Positions 35,743 through 44,544 of a DNA stretch of 64,000 nt are shown piece by piece (within the stretch, counting starts at the first letter, position 1; every line of letters starts with the position of its first letter). The DNA is taken from the NCBI GenBank assembly GCA_964621445.1, contig CAZUNO010000014.1, positions 11,991-75,990 on the forward strand, read 5' to 3'. The notes beneath the pieces were generated by a model. That model did not search any database. It was not told where the DNA came from and saw only the letters and a program-made list of their open reading frames with translations. Origin of the DNA: CAZUNO01 sp964621445 [NCBI: Candidatus Hadarchaeota archaeon]. Its GTDB lineage: Archaea > CAYQAE01 > CAYVLA01. A program made the position numbers and the translations under genes.

Positions 35743-37470
35743 TTGAGGTCGATAAGAATCGGCATGGCACAGGTTAATCCCACCGTGGGGGATCTTGAGG
35801 GAAATGTGAAGCTTGTAATCAACTACATCAACAGGGCCCGATCGCTCGACGTGGACCTTCTCACCTTTCCTGAAATGGTGGTTACTGGCTATCCGCCCGA
35901 GGACCTGCTTCTGAAGCGGGAGTTCTTAGACCAGAACCTGGAGGCTCTGGGAAGAATTGCCCATGAATGTATCGGGCTGACCACGGTGGTGGGTTTCGTC
36001 GATTCCCAATCCGACCTCTATAACTCGGCGGCGGTTCTGCATAACGGGGAGGTGAAAGGGATATATCACAAGGTCCACCTTCCAAACTACGGGGTCTTCG
36101 ACGAGAACAGGTACTTTCGGCGGGGAAGTGAGGTTCAGATATTCACCGTGGAGGGGGTTAGGGTTGGGGTCAGCATATGCGAGGATATCTGGCAGGAAGT
36201 TGGTCCTCCTACGGTTCAGGCCCTGGCCGGAGCGGAGGTACTGGTCAATATAAGCGGCTCTCCCTATCATTCCGGCAAGGGGGAGGAACGGCTCAGAATA
36301 CTCTCGGCACGGGCCTCCGATAACCTTGCTTACGTGGCCTATAACAACATCGTGGGCGGTCAGGACGAGCTGGTTTTCGACGGCCATGGAATGATCATCG
36401 ACGAGAAGGGATCGGTGGTTGCCAGGGGCAAGCAGTTTGAGGAGGACCTGGTAGTGGCCGATCTGGACGCGGACCGCGCATTCAAGGCCAGGCTGCATAC
36501 GCCCAGGGCCAGAGATGGCTCGGTTGTGCTCCGGGACATGGGCCTAAATGTGAGGAAGATACATATCTCAGGTAAAAGTGATTCGCGTGGGAAGCCGGAG
36601 CTTCCCCAGAGATCCGTAGGCGAGATGGGATTTCCGGCCGAGGTTTACGCGGCGCTGGTTCTGGGAACCAGGGACTACGTGCGAAAAAACGGGTTTGAGG
36701 AGGTGGTAATCGGTCTTTCCGGGGGGATAGATTCCAGTCTAGTAGCCACCATTGCCGTAGACGCCCTTGGAAAGGAGAACGTAATCGGCGTGTACATGCC
36801 ATCCAGGTACTCCTCACCCGAGAGTGAGGAGGACGCCAGCAAGCTGGCGGAAAATCTGGGAGTGAGGTTGATCCACATCTCAATAGACGATATTTTCGAG
36901 GCTTTTCTGGACTCTCTGACTCCCCAGTTCGAGGGTACCGAGGCTGATAGGGCTGAGGAGAACCTCCAGGCCAGGGCCAGGGGAGACCTTCTAATGGCTC
37001 TATCAAACAAATTCGGCTGGATGGTATTGGCCACGGGGAACAAAAGCGAGATGGCGATTGGCTACGCGACCCTGTACGGGGACATGTGCGGGGGTCTGGC
37101 AGTAATCAAGGACGTTCCCAAGACCCTGGTCTACGGGCTTTCGAAATACCGGAACTCAAAGGATCCCTTGATACCGGATAGGGTTATGGAGAAGGCCCCA
37201 TCGGCCGAACTGAGGCCGGAACAGAGGGACACCGATGCCCTCCCGCCTTACGAGGTCCTGGACCCCATATTGGAGTCCTACGTGGAGAAGGATATGAGCG
37301 TGGAGGATATCGTGGAACGGGGCTTTGACGAGCATGTTGTGAGGCGTGTCATCCGGATGGTGGACGGCAGCGAATTCAAGCGAAGGCAGTCAACTCCTGG
37401 GATAAAGATAACCCCCAGGTCCTTTGGCAAGGATCGAAGGTTACCCATCACCAACAAGTTCCGCCCCTGA
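35743..37470 (+). CDS. nadE: Glutamine-dependent NAD+ synthase (nitrilase plus synthetase domains)
   Basis: 575 residues from TTG 35743. The N-terminal nitrilase domain has FPEMVVTGYPPED (Glu), a Lys in YHKVHLPNYGVFDE and the Cys nucleophile in VSICEDIWQ. The synthetase domain has SGGIDSSLVATIA (ATP PP-loop), YMPSRYSSPES and ATGNKSEMAIGY. It makes NAD from deamido-NAD using glutamine. The two-domain form is less common in archaea than the ammonia-dependent single-domain form. Faces the RuBisCO gene across a short divergent spacer. Confidence 0.95.
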   Translation: MRSIRIGMAQVNPTVGDLEGNVKLVINYINRARSLDVDLLTFPEMVVTGYPPEDLLLKREFLDQNLEALGRIAHECIGLTTVVGFVDSQSDLYNSAAVLHNGEVKGIYHKVHLPNYGVFDENRYFRRGSEVQIFTVEGVRVGVSICEDIWQEVGPPTVQALAGAEVLVNISGSPYHSGKGEERLRILSARASDNLAYVAYNNIVGGQDELVFDGHGMIIDEKGSVVARGKQFEEDLVVADLDADRAFKARLHTPRARDGSVVLRDMGLNVRKIHISGKSDSRGKPELPQRSVGEMGFPAEVYAALVLGTRDYVRKNGFEEVVIGLSGGIDSSLVATIAVDALGKENVIGVYMPSRYSSPESEEDASKLAENLGVRLIHISIDDIFEAFLDSLTPQFEGTEADRAEENLQARARGDLLMALSNKFGWMVLATGNKSEMAIGYATLYGDMCGGLAVIKDVPKTLVYGLSKYRNSKDPLIPDRVMEKAPSAELRPEQRDTDALPPYEVLDPILESYVEKDMSVEDIVERGFDEHVVRRVIRMVDGSEFKRRQSTPGIKITPRSFGKDRRLPITNKFRP

Positions 37471-37481
37471 TTCGAGACCCT

Positions 37482-38525
37482 CTAAGGGATCAGGATCTCT
37501 CTTCCCGATTCAGCTGATTTGTATATGGCCCCCATGATCTTCTGGAGGATCAGTCCTTCCTCCCCGGTAACCGGGGGTTGCTGGTCATTAGCGATGCAGT
37601 CAACGAATTTTCTTATCTCTATCTCGTGGGTGCTGGATTTCTTCTTAAGGAACACGGGCTGGGTATCCAGTAGTGTACGGTTTCTCTCCGAGAATATCTT
37701 AGGTGGGTCCAGGCTGCATCCGCCATCCGTACCCAGCAGCTGAACGTCGAAAACGTTCTTCTCAACGTTGGCGGCGAAGCTTGTTTCAAGGAACATACTG
37801 GCCCCGCTCTCGAACTTGATGAGGCCCAGCGCGTAGTCCTCCACGGTGAATTTTTCCGGATCCCACTGCCCCATGAGACCTATCACCCCCTTCCTGTTAC
37901 CGAACTTGGTATAAGCGGCACCGCTAACGGATACCGGCCGGGGATACCCCATTAGGTACATGGCGGCATCCATGACGTGTACGCCAACATCTACCAGGGG
38001 GCCTCCTCCCTGTTTGTCCTTCTCGATGAACACTCCCCACCCCGGTATGCCTCTTCTACGCAGGCACTGTGCCTTGGCGAAGTATATCTCGCCCATCTCA
38101 CCTGCATCCACGAACCTCTTCAGGGCCTGTATATCGGGCCTCCACCGGTAATTGAGTCCCACCATGAGATTTCCCGAGCTCTTACTGGCCGCGTCCACCA
38201 TTGCCTGGGCCTCCTCCGCGTTCATGGCCATGGGTTTCTCCACCAGAACGTGCTTGTCTGCATTAAGTGCGTCCACGGTCGGACCCCTATGGGCGAAGTT
38301 CGGGGTGCAGACGCTTACGGCATCGATCTCATCGATCTCCAGCAGGTCCTGATAATCAGTGAAGTATTGGGGAATATCGAATTTCGATGCCGCCTGTTTG
38401 GCTTTCTCCTCCACCACGTCGCAACAGGCGATGATCTTAGCATTTTCCAGTTTTTTATAACTGGGTATGTGCTGGCCTTGAGCGATTCCGCCACACCCGA
38501 TTATTCCTACCTTGACTTTCGTCAC
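37482..38525 (-). CDS. Gfo/Idh/MocA-family oxidoreductase
   Basis: 347 residues from GTG 38525, preceded by AGGAG and a TTTAAATA box. N-terminal VGIIGCGGIAQGQHIP binds NAD(P), followed by VCTPNFAH and the catalytic VEKPMAM lysine motif; DVGVHVMDAAMYL supplies the conserved Asp and His. The family oxidises or reduces sugars and cyclitols. Convergent with the NAD synthase gene. Upstream codons to 38582 are poorly conserved, so the shorter start is preferred. Confidence 0.9.
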   Translation of the reverse strand: MTKVKVGIIGCGGIAQGQHIPSYKKLENAKIIACCDVVEEKAKQAASKFDIPQYFTDYQDLLEIDEIDAVSVCTPNFAHRGPTVDALNADKHVLVEKPMAMNAEEAQAMVDAASKSSGNLMVGLNYRWRPDIQALKRFVDAGEMGEIYFAKAQCLRRRGIPGWGVFIEKDKQGGGPLVDVGVHVMDAAMYLMGYPRPVSVSGAAYTKFGNRKGVIGLMGQWDPEKFTVEDYALGLIKFESGASMFLETSFAANVEKNVFDVQLLGTDGGCSLDPPKIFSERNRTLLDTQPVFLKKKSSTHEIEIRKFVDCIANDQQPPVTGEEGLILQKIMGAIYKSAESGREILIP

Positions 38526-38696
38526 CTGGATCTCCTGGGCTCCGGGGTGAGGGCGGGTATTTAAATCAGTTTTCGGTCCCAAAGCTGTTGGTTTTACGGT
38601 TTGCAGTATTGATCCCGTCGGTATTGGGCGGCTATCCTGAATTCCAGGCCTGTGTATTCATGACAATGTATTGATCAGGGGATGTCCGACTCGCAC

Positions 38697-38705
38697 ATAT
38701 ATAAA
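38697..38705 (+). promoter_or_regulatory. TATA box of the suf operon
   Basis: ATATATAAA at 38697-38705, with the expected start site near 38728 and a leader of about 50 nt to TTG 38782. Confidence 0.55.
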
Positions 38706-38781
38706 CTATTGTCAAGCTAATATCTGCGATTCGTGGTCCAATTATGGGTCAGGTCTCGATTTAAGATCGGAGATTGATCTC

Positions 38782-39540
38782 TTGGCCGAGATATTGAGAG
38801 TTGAAAACCTGAAGGTCGAAGTTGAGGGTGAAGAGATACTCCACGGTGTGGATATTGGTATCGGGAAGGGGGAGACACATCTCCTTTTTGGGCCCAATGG
38901 TTCCGGTAAGACCACCCTGCTCATGGCCATAATGGGCTTCCCTGCCTTTAAGATTACTCAAGGAAAGGTTTACCTCAATGGGGAGGACGTGACTGGCCTC
39001 CCCATAAACGAGAGGGCAGAGAGGGGTATCGGTATGTCCTTCCAGAGGCCGCCAACCATTCGGGGAGTTAGAACCAGGCGTTTGGTGGAGATATGCTCCC
39101 GGGGTAATGAGGATGTTGAGCAGCTGGCGGTCGATCTGAACCTGGAAAAGCATCTGGACCGGGATATAAACGATGGCTTTTCAGGCGGGGAGATAAAACG
39201 CGCTGAGCTGTTTCAGCTCCTGGCCCAGAACCCGGAAATGGTTCTGCTTGATGAACCGGAGTCGGGAGTCGATCTTGAAAACATGGCCCTTATCGGGGAG
39301 GGCATCAACCGCCTCCTTGGAAAGGACATGCCGTACCGGGAGAGAAAGGATAAGAATGGGCATTCGGCCCTGATAATAACCCACACCGGACATATACTGC
39401 AGTACGTCACCGCCGATGTAGGGCATGTTCTCTGCTGTGGAGTTGTGGGCTGTAGCGGGAACCCTCAGGAGCTTCTGGCCGAAATAAGGAGAATGGGATA
39501 CGAGGAGTGTATTAAATGTCAAGTGAAAGCGATGAGCTGA
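38782..39540 (+). CDS. sufC: Fe-S cluster assembly ATPase SufC
   Basis: 252 residues from TTG 38782, chosen for the GGAGAT site 7 nt upstream and because homologues begin close to LRVENLKVEV. Walker A is GPNGSGKTT (residues 37-45), the signature is FSGGEIKRAE, Walker B is MVLLDEPESGVD, and the H-loop is ITHTGH. The Glu-Ser-Gly-Val-Asp after Walker B is typical of SufC. It works with SufB in the scaffold complex. The 3' end overlaps sufB by 25 nt. Confidence 0.93.
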   Translation: MAEILRVENLKVEVEGEEILHGVDIGIGKGETHLLFGPNGSGKTTLLMAIMGFPAFKITQGKVYLNGEDVTGLPINERAERGIGMSFQRPPTIRGVRTRRLVEICSRGNEDVEQLAVDLNLEKHLDRDINDGFSGGEIKRAELFQLLAQNPEMVLLDEPESGVDLENMALIGEGINRLLGKDMPYRERKDKNGHSALIITHTGHILQYVTADVGHVLCCGVVGCSGNPQELLAEIRRMGYEECIKCQVKAMS

Positions 39541-40745
39541 GGAAAAGGGCCGAGGAGGCCCGTGACAAACCATCCGGCGTGGGCCCGGACATAGACATAT
39601 CCCAATTTTCCCGAAGGGCCGGGGAGGTCCCGGAGGTAGAGGGAATACAGCAGATGGACGAGGAAGATAGGTCCCGTATGTTGCAGGTGGGCGTTACCTC
39701 CGAGCTCGATAATAGATCTGGAACCGTAGTTCAGATTGACGACTCCATAGTATACTCGGGTAGCACCGAGGAAGGAGTCGAGGCCATGGGCATGAGCCAG
39801 GCGCTGGAGAAATATGAATGGCTCAGGGACTACTGGTGGGACGTGATGCCCGTTGACGCGGACAAGTACACCGCGGCCGTGGAGCTTGATTACGGCGGAG
39901 GCTATTTCATAAGGGCCAAGAAGGGACACAAGGCCAAGATGCCGGTTCAGAGCTGTCTCTACCTGTCCACTGATTCCTCCTCGCAGAGAGTTCACAACAT
40001 AGTGATGGTCGAGGAGGACGCGGAGCTACACGTGATAACCGGATGTGCAAATAGCAGGGATTTCGGCAGGGGACTCCACCTCGGGGTCTCCGAGTTTTAC
40101 GTCAAGAAAGGAGGAAAGCTTAGCTTCACAATGATACATAACTGGGGACCGGAGGTCGCAGTCAGACCCCGGAGCGCAATGGTAATCGAGGAAGGGGCCA
40201 GCCTGGTGTCCAATTACATATGCCTCGAGCCCGCTGGCTCTCTCCAGATGTATCCCACGGCCTACCTGAGAGGCAAGAATTCCACGGCCAGGTTTTATTC
40301 CCTGCTGCTGGCCACCCCTGGATCGGAGCTGGATGTGGGTGGCAGGGCCAGGTTGGAGGCCAAAGGCGCCAGGGCCGAGATAATTTCCAGGGCAGTCTCC
40401 ACGGGCGGAAACATAGTGGCTCGGGGTGACCTGGTGGGCAGTGCCCCCAAGGTGAAGGGTCACCTGGAGTGTGACGGGTTGATTCTCTCCGAGAAGGGGA
40501 GGATCCACGCAGTTCCCGAGCTGGAGGGGGAGCTAGGCGACGTCGATCTCTCCCATGAGGCCGCCGTGGGAAAGGTTTCACAGGAGGAGATCGAATATCT
40601 AATGGCCCGAGGTCTGAGCGAGGACGAGGCGGCGTCGACCATCGTCAGGGGTTTCCTGGACGTCAAGATAGAGGGCCTTCCCAGCGAGCTGTCCTCTTAT
40701 ATCGAGAGCGTGGTTGAACAAAGCGAAGATAGAATCTCGATGTAG
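39516..40745 (+). CDS. sufB: Fe-S cluster assembly scaffold SufB
   Basis: 409 residues. The central beta-helix has the SufB/SufD pattern (VHNIVMVEEDAELHVITGC, GKLSFTMIHNWG, and near the end CDGLILSEKGRIHAVPEL). SAPKVKGHLECDGL and EAAVGKVSQEEIEYLMARGL are the C-terminal signature. With SufC alone it forms the minimal archaeal SufBC system. It starts inside sufC, so translation is coupled. No sufS, sufD or sufU is nearby. Confidence 0.93.
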   Translation: MSSESDELRKRAEEARDKPSGVGPDIDISQFSRRAGEVPEVEGIQQMDEEDRSRMLQVGVTSELDNRSGTVVQIDDSIVYSGSTEEGVEAMGMSQALEKYEWLRDYWWDVMPVDADKYTAAVELDYGGGYFIRAKKGHKAKMPVQSCLYLSTDSSSQRVHNIVMVEEDAELHVITGCANSRDFGRGLHLGVSEFYVKKGGKLSFTMIHNWGPEVAVRPRSAMVIEEGASLVSNYICLEPAGSLQMYPTAYLRGKNSTARFYSLLLATPGSELDVGGRARLEAKGARAEIISRAVSTGGNIVARGDLVGSAPKVKGHLECDGLILSEKGRIHAVPELEGELGDVDLSHEAAVGKVSQEEIEYLMARGLSEDEAASTIVRGFLDVKIEGLPSELSSYIESVVEQSEDRISM

Positions 40746-40803
40746 AATTATATATAACAAAAAATTTAAAAAAGATTTATTTATAAATTTCTATTGATTT
40801 TTT
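40746..40803 (+). terminator. A/T-rich termination region after sufB
   Basis: The stop codon of sufB is followed by a stretch almost free of G and C containing runs of A and T (ATTTATTTATAAATTTC and a T6 run). T-rich stretches end archaeal transcripts. It overlaps the 3' end of the convergent glycosyltransferase gene. Confidence 0.35.
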
Positions 40804-41763
40804 GTATCCCTCGACGGTTTGCTTAGCCGCCTGGTCATAGGTATATCGATCAAGGATATATTTTGCACGCTGAGGACCTTTTGAGCCGGGCTCTGCGAGT
40901 GCGTTCTCTATTGCCTGGGCTATGCTTTCGGGGTCCAGACCACAGTAGTAGGCGTGGTCCCCGAAGTACTCCTTGGTGCTCCCCCGACGGGCCACCACTA
41001 CCGGGGTCCCGCAGCTCGCCGCCTCCAGGGCCGCCAGTCCCGGGGTCTCGAAGTAGCTGGGTTGAACCAGGACCCTGGCCCTCCGCATTAGGTTGCTCAG
41101 GAATGAGCGGTCGGTGCGTGGTTCAAGGATTTGGTAGTCTATACCCGTCTTGTCAAGGAGGCGTTTGCACTTCCTGGCGTAGGTCATGGGATCGGGCTCG
41201 CCGATCAATACCATCTTGGGATCACCGTCCAGGGTGGCCACGGCCCTTATGGCCTGGTGGAGGTTCTTTCTCAGCTCCCATCGACCCACGTAAAGGATAT
41301 CGGAGTCCGGCACCTGGACCTCGGCAAGGTCAGGGAACTCGGATTCAACGGCGTTATGGACCACGGTGTAGGGCTTGGCTATCTCGAAGGTCCCGACCAG
41401 CGTTCCGTACTCGCTGTAACTGTTTGGAAGCCAATAGTCAGGAAGGTTATAGATCTTCTTCAACCTCACGGGGTCCCTGTCTCCCCTGCCACCACCGAAC
41501 TCGAAGCAGGGCCAGAAGATGGTCGAGAATGCAATGGGTGATCCCAGCTCCCTTGCGAATCGGAGGCGGCGCAGGGTCCGGGCGAACAGTATGTCATGGA
41601 ATATGTGTATGACATCGACCGGGGTGTGGACCTTCTTGGGGAAATTATTGTCCAGGGCGGGGATAACCTCAACGTATTCTCTAAGATGATCCATGGTGAG
41701 CTTTAGCTGGGTCTCGGAGCCCCCGATACCGGTTTTCCCTGCCACAAGTACCTTCATTATCAA
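40777..41763 (-). CDS. GT4-type glycosyltransferase
   Basis: 328 residues of the GT-B fold. N-terminal VLVAGKTGIGGSETQLK is the acceptor-domain loop, and the C-terminal domain has ILYVGRWELRKNLHQAI (donor phosphate contact), VLVQPSYFETPGLAALEAASC (the EX7E-like motif, here ETPGLAALEA) and GTPVVVAR. It transfers a sugar from a nucleotide or lipid donor; acceptor unknown. Ends in the AT-rich region shared with sufB. Confidence 0.88.
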   Translation of the reverse strand: MIMKVLVAGKTGIGGSETQLKLTMDHLREYVEVIPALDNNFPKKVHTPVDVIHIFHDILFARTLRRLRFARELGSPIAFSTIFWPCFEFGGGRGDRDPVRLKKIYNLPDYWLPNSYSEYGTLVGTFEIAKPYTVVHNAVESEFPDLAEVQVPDSDILYVGRWELRKNLHQAIRAVATLDGDPKMVLIGEPDPMTYARKCKRLLDKTGIDYQILEPRTDRSFLSNLMRRARVLVQPSYFETPGLAALEAASCGTPVVVARRGSTKEYFGDHAYYCGLDPESIAQAIENALAEPGSKGPQRAKYILDRYTYDQAAKQTVEGYKKSIEIYK

Positions 41764-41844
41764 TAATTTTTCTTTGTGCCCACAAAAAACTTGGGATAGT
41801 GCTTGGCCTGGGCCAGGTTATCGAAGAGCGGTTACTGGGACGGA

Positions 41845-42249
41845 TTAAGGCTGTTGATTCTCAAGGGCGGCTTTCTTGGCCAGCTCATGGGCACGGTTTT
41901 GGTCGGATGAAACGTGGGACATCTCCACCGAATCGAATCCCTCCAGGAGATCAAGGCACCGCCTGTTTAGCGGTTTGAGGTGATTTTTTCGGACCCGGTA
42001 ATCACCCTTTATCTGTTTTAGCACCAGCAAACTATCGGTCTTCACCGAGATGTCCTTGGCCCCAAGTTTGCTCGCCCTCTCCAGACCCAGAATCATGGCC
42101 TGGTACTCGGCCACATTATTGGTGGTCGTACCAAGTCTCTTCTTTCCCCTCTCGATTTCCTCTCCGTCAAGGGATATTATATAGCCGGCCCCGGCCTTTC
42201 CCGGATTGCCCCTGGACGCTCCATCGATTTCAACGGTCAGACGGGGCAA
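41845..42249 (-). CDS. rnhA: Ribonuclease HI-like protein
   Basis: 134 residues. The RNase H carboxylates are D9 (EIDGASRGNPG), E48 (AEYQAMILGLE), D71-S (KTDSLLVLKQIKG) and a final D/N position in SSDQNRAHELAKKA. It degrades RNA in RNA-DNA hybrids. It is 14 nt downstream of the CBS/HPF-like gene and very likely co-transcribed with it. Confidence 0.9.
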   Translation of the reverse strand: MPRLTVEIDGASRGNPGKAGAGYIISLDGEEIERGKKRLGTTTNNVAEYQAMILGLERASKLGAKDISVKTDSLLVLKQIKGDYRVRKNHLKPLNRRCLDLLEGFDSVEMSHVSSDQNRAHELAKKAALENQQP

Positions 42250-42263
42250 GGATCAGATCCCCT

Positions 42264-43373
42264 CTAGATCTTGCCGTGGTGTGAATCTATTATCTTGGAT
42301 CTCTCCTTTCGGAGCTCCCTCTCAATCCTCTTCAACGCGGTCTGGCATACGGTTAGCAGGTCCCATCCCTCCGCCTGGGCCACGTGCTGGTCGGGAACCG
42401 GGAAGGAGACCTTTACTTCATATCTCTTCCTCTTGGACCCCTGGTGGTGGTAACTCTTGACGGTGAGCTTTGGGGTCTCGACGTTTTGCCATCGGCTGGA
42501 GATCTTTCCCGCCATGGCCCTGAGATCCGAAATGACCTTGTCGGCAACCATGGGATCCTCACCCTCCAGGCCCTTGACCTGGACTGGAATCTTTGATTCC
42601 TCTCTGGTAGCAGTTAGGATGCTATGTATATTCAGTTGGCCGAGTATCTCCTCGTCCTCCACGATGGTGATCTCGTTCAGCTTGCTAGAGCACATCATAG
42701 CCACCACGTCATGGACGCCGGTCCCGACTTCTATCCTACTTCCGTCCTCCTTTGCTAGGGTCTTTGCCGGGTTTCTGAGGGGGTGATCCTTCTCCCCAAC
42801 GAATTCTCCAGTGCCTCTAACCCCCTTTTCGGGGGAGATCATGTACCTATGTATGCTGGAGAAGGAGATCCAACCCACTAGGTCACCGCTTCCCTCCACC
42901 AGAGGTATTGATTCGAGGTCGTTCTGTCTGAGGGCGGTTCCTGCCTCGGATATGGAGACATCGGATGAGATAGGGGGCACTATCTGATCGCTAATTTCCT
43001 CAACCGATATGCCTCTTATGGAGCGGTCCTGAAAGGCCAGATCTCGGGCCAGTACAGCGCCCTGGAATTCGTCCTTATCGATTACTGGAAGTATATCGCA
43101 CCTGGATTGTACGGTGCGGGCGATTGCATCCTTTATGCTCTCCGACTTTTCCAGAACCGGGGGGTGGGAGATGAGACGCCCTGCCTTGGTTTCGGGTGAT
43201 AGTGGGGGACGGAGCAGTTGGGATCTCATTACATTTCCCACGAAGGTGTTGCCGTCCCGAACGAGGGCTGCGTTACACCTCGTTCTGGTTATGAATTGGG
43301 CGATCCTATTGATGGTATCCTCGGGTTGGACAAGAGGTATCTTGGTTCGCGTTAGAGATTCGACATTTGGCAT
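42264..43373 (-). CDS. Four-CBS-domain protein with an HPF-like C-terminus
   Basis: 369 residues. Four CBS domains run from about 1 to 280 (for example PLVQPEDTINRIAQFITRTR, SISEAGTALRQNDLESIPLV). The last 90 residues (VKGLEGEDPMVADKVISDL, then LTVKSYHHQGSKRKRYEVKV) resemble the fold of ribosome hibernation factors (HPF/RaiA). CBS domains sense adenylate nucleotides, so an energy-linked ribosome or RNA role is possible; I infer this only from domain order. Forms an operon with RNase HI. Confidence 0.8.
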   Translation of the reverse strand: MPNVESLTRTKIPLVQPEDTINRIAQFITRTRCNAALVRDGNTFVGNVMRSQLLRPPLSPETKAGRLISHPPVLEKSESIKDAIARTVQSRCDILPVIDKDEFQGAVLARDLAFQDRSIRGISVEEISDQIVPPISSDVSISEAGTALRQNDLESIPLVEGSGDLVGWISFSSIHRYMISPEKGVRGTGEFVGEKDHPLRNPAKTLAKEDGSRIEVGTGVHDVVAMMCSSKLNEITIVEDEEILGQLNIHSILTATREESKIPVQVKGLEGEDPMVADKVISDLRAMAGKISSRWQNVETPKLTVKSYHHQGSKRKRYEVKVSFPVPDQHVAQAEGWDLLTVCQTALKRIERELRKERSKIIDSHHGKI

Positions 43374-43534
43374 CCATTATCCCGTTCCTTACTTGATCCC
43401 TCGGTCCTTACATATAGTGTATAAAGCCATATGATACCGGAAGACAAGGGACCTAATGCAAATTCTCACCATGGAATTAAACTAATTCCCTTTTCCGGGG
43501 CCTCTGCAGTTCTGGGAACCTCCCATATGGACGG

Positions 43535-44452
43535 TTAGATTTCTTCACGTGAACGGAAGAGGTAACCCAGGATCTTATAGATCAGCCTGGCCGCAAGGAA
43601 CTGGCTCCTGTTATCCCCCTGTATGGGGTTCAGTTCGACCAGGTCGACTGCCACTAGGTTGCATTCCTGGACGATCCGCCTTATCCTCGGTAGCAGATCA
43701 TCGTAATGGGGCCCCGAGGGTTCAGGAGTTCCCACGGCGGGAAGGTCAGCTGGGTTGAAGACGTCCAGGTCTATTGAGAGGTGGAGGGGGCGTTCCGGTT
43801 CCGATAACACCGATTCCAGTGCCCTGTCCATGGATTTCAGGTTCGGCCTCCTGGGCTGGCTCTCCTTCCAAAAATGGACCATCAGATCGTTTTCACGTAT
43901 GAGATCCCATTCCTCCCGGCTACATGAACGAACCCCGACCACGGTGAGGTTCCTTGTGGCCTCCCACATCCGGCGCACCGTGCACGCATGGCTGAAGGTG
44001 GAGCCCTCGTAGCTGTCCCGGAGGTCGGAGTGAGCATCCAGGCAAAGAACCCCCAGGTCTTCATGAACCTCCTTCGCAGAGAAGGTTACGGGCACTGAGA
44101 CCGTATGCTCCCCGCCCAGTACGATTGGTAGTTTCCCTTTCCGGAGGAGGCCTGACAGGACTGTGCTCACCCTATCGATGGTTTTCCGGACATTGCCCCT
44201 CACCGGTTCAACGCCGCTCATGGTGTGTATTCCCAGGTCCACAGGTGAACATTCCAGCTCGTGGTCGAATAGCTCCATGAATCGTGAGGCATCAATTATG
44301 GATTCCGGTCCGTAACGTGCACCCGGCCGGTATGACTGGGTTGAATCGAAGGGGACGGGGATGATCACCGCCTTTGCCTCCTGAAGGGGCGGGTTCCTGA
44401 CACCACAGAAGGTGAAGGGGGGCCACTTGGGGACGTATTTGTCCTGAGTCAT
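43535..44452 (-). CDS. speB: Agmatinase/arginase-family ureohydrolase
   Basis: 305 residues from ATG 44452; an upstream TTG at 44506 would add 18 non-conserved residues. Mn ligands are in VLGGEHTVSVPV, CLDAHSDLRDSY and SIDLDVFNPADLPAVGTPEP. These are the three ureohydrolase signatures. It probably hydrolyses agmatine to putrescine and urea, but related guanidino substrates are possible. Divergent from the DUF4838 gene across a near-palindromic A/T box. Confidence 0.85.
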   Translation of the reverse strand: MTQDKYVPKWPPFTFCGVRNPPLQEAKAVIIPVPFDSTQSYRPGARYGPESIIDASRFMELFDHELECSPVDLGIHTMSGVEPVRGNVRKTIDRVSTVLSGLLRKGKLPIVLGGEHTVSVPVTFSAKEVHEDLGVLCLDAHSDLRDSYEGSTFSHACTVRRMWEATRNLTVVGVRSCSREEWDLIRENDLMVHFWKESQPRRPNLKSMDRALESVLSEPERPLHLSIDLDVFNPADLPAVGTPEPSGPHYDDLLPRIRRIVQECNLVAVDLVELNPIQGDNRSQFLAARLIYKILGYLFRSREEI

Positions 44453-44513
44453 GGTTGCATATATTCTGATTCGCCCATAAATCTGCTTCTGGTAGCCAGG
44501 GCTCAACGGAACA

Positions 44514-44533
44514 CCTTTTTATCGATAAGAAGG
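44514..44533. promoter_or_regulatory. Near-palindromic bidirectional TATA region
   Basis: CCTTTTTATCGATAAGAAGG is an inverted repeat with a single mismatched pair. TTTTTATC lies about 25 nt before ATG 44545 (plus), and its complement would place a minus start site near 44493, ahead of the ureohydrolase. Confidence 0.5.
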
Positions 44534-44544
44534 GCAGCGTGTTC

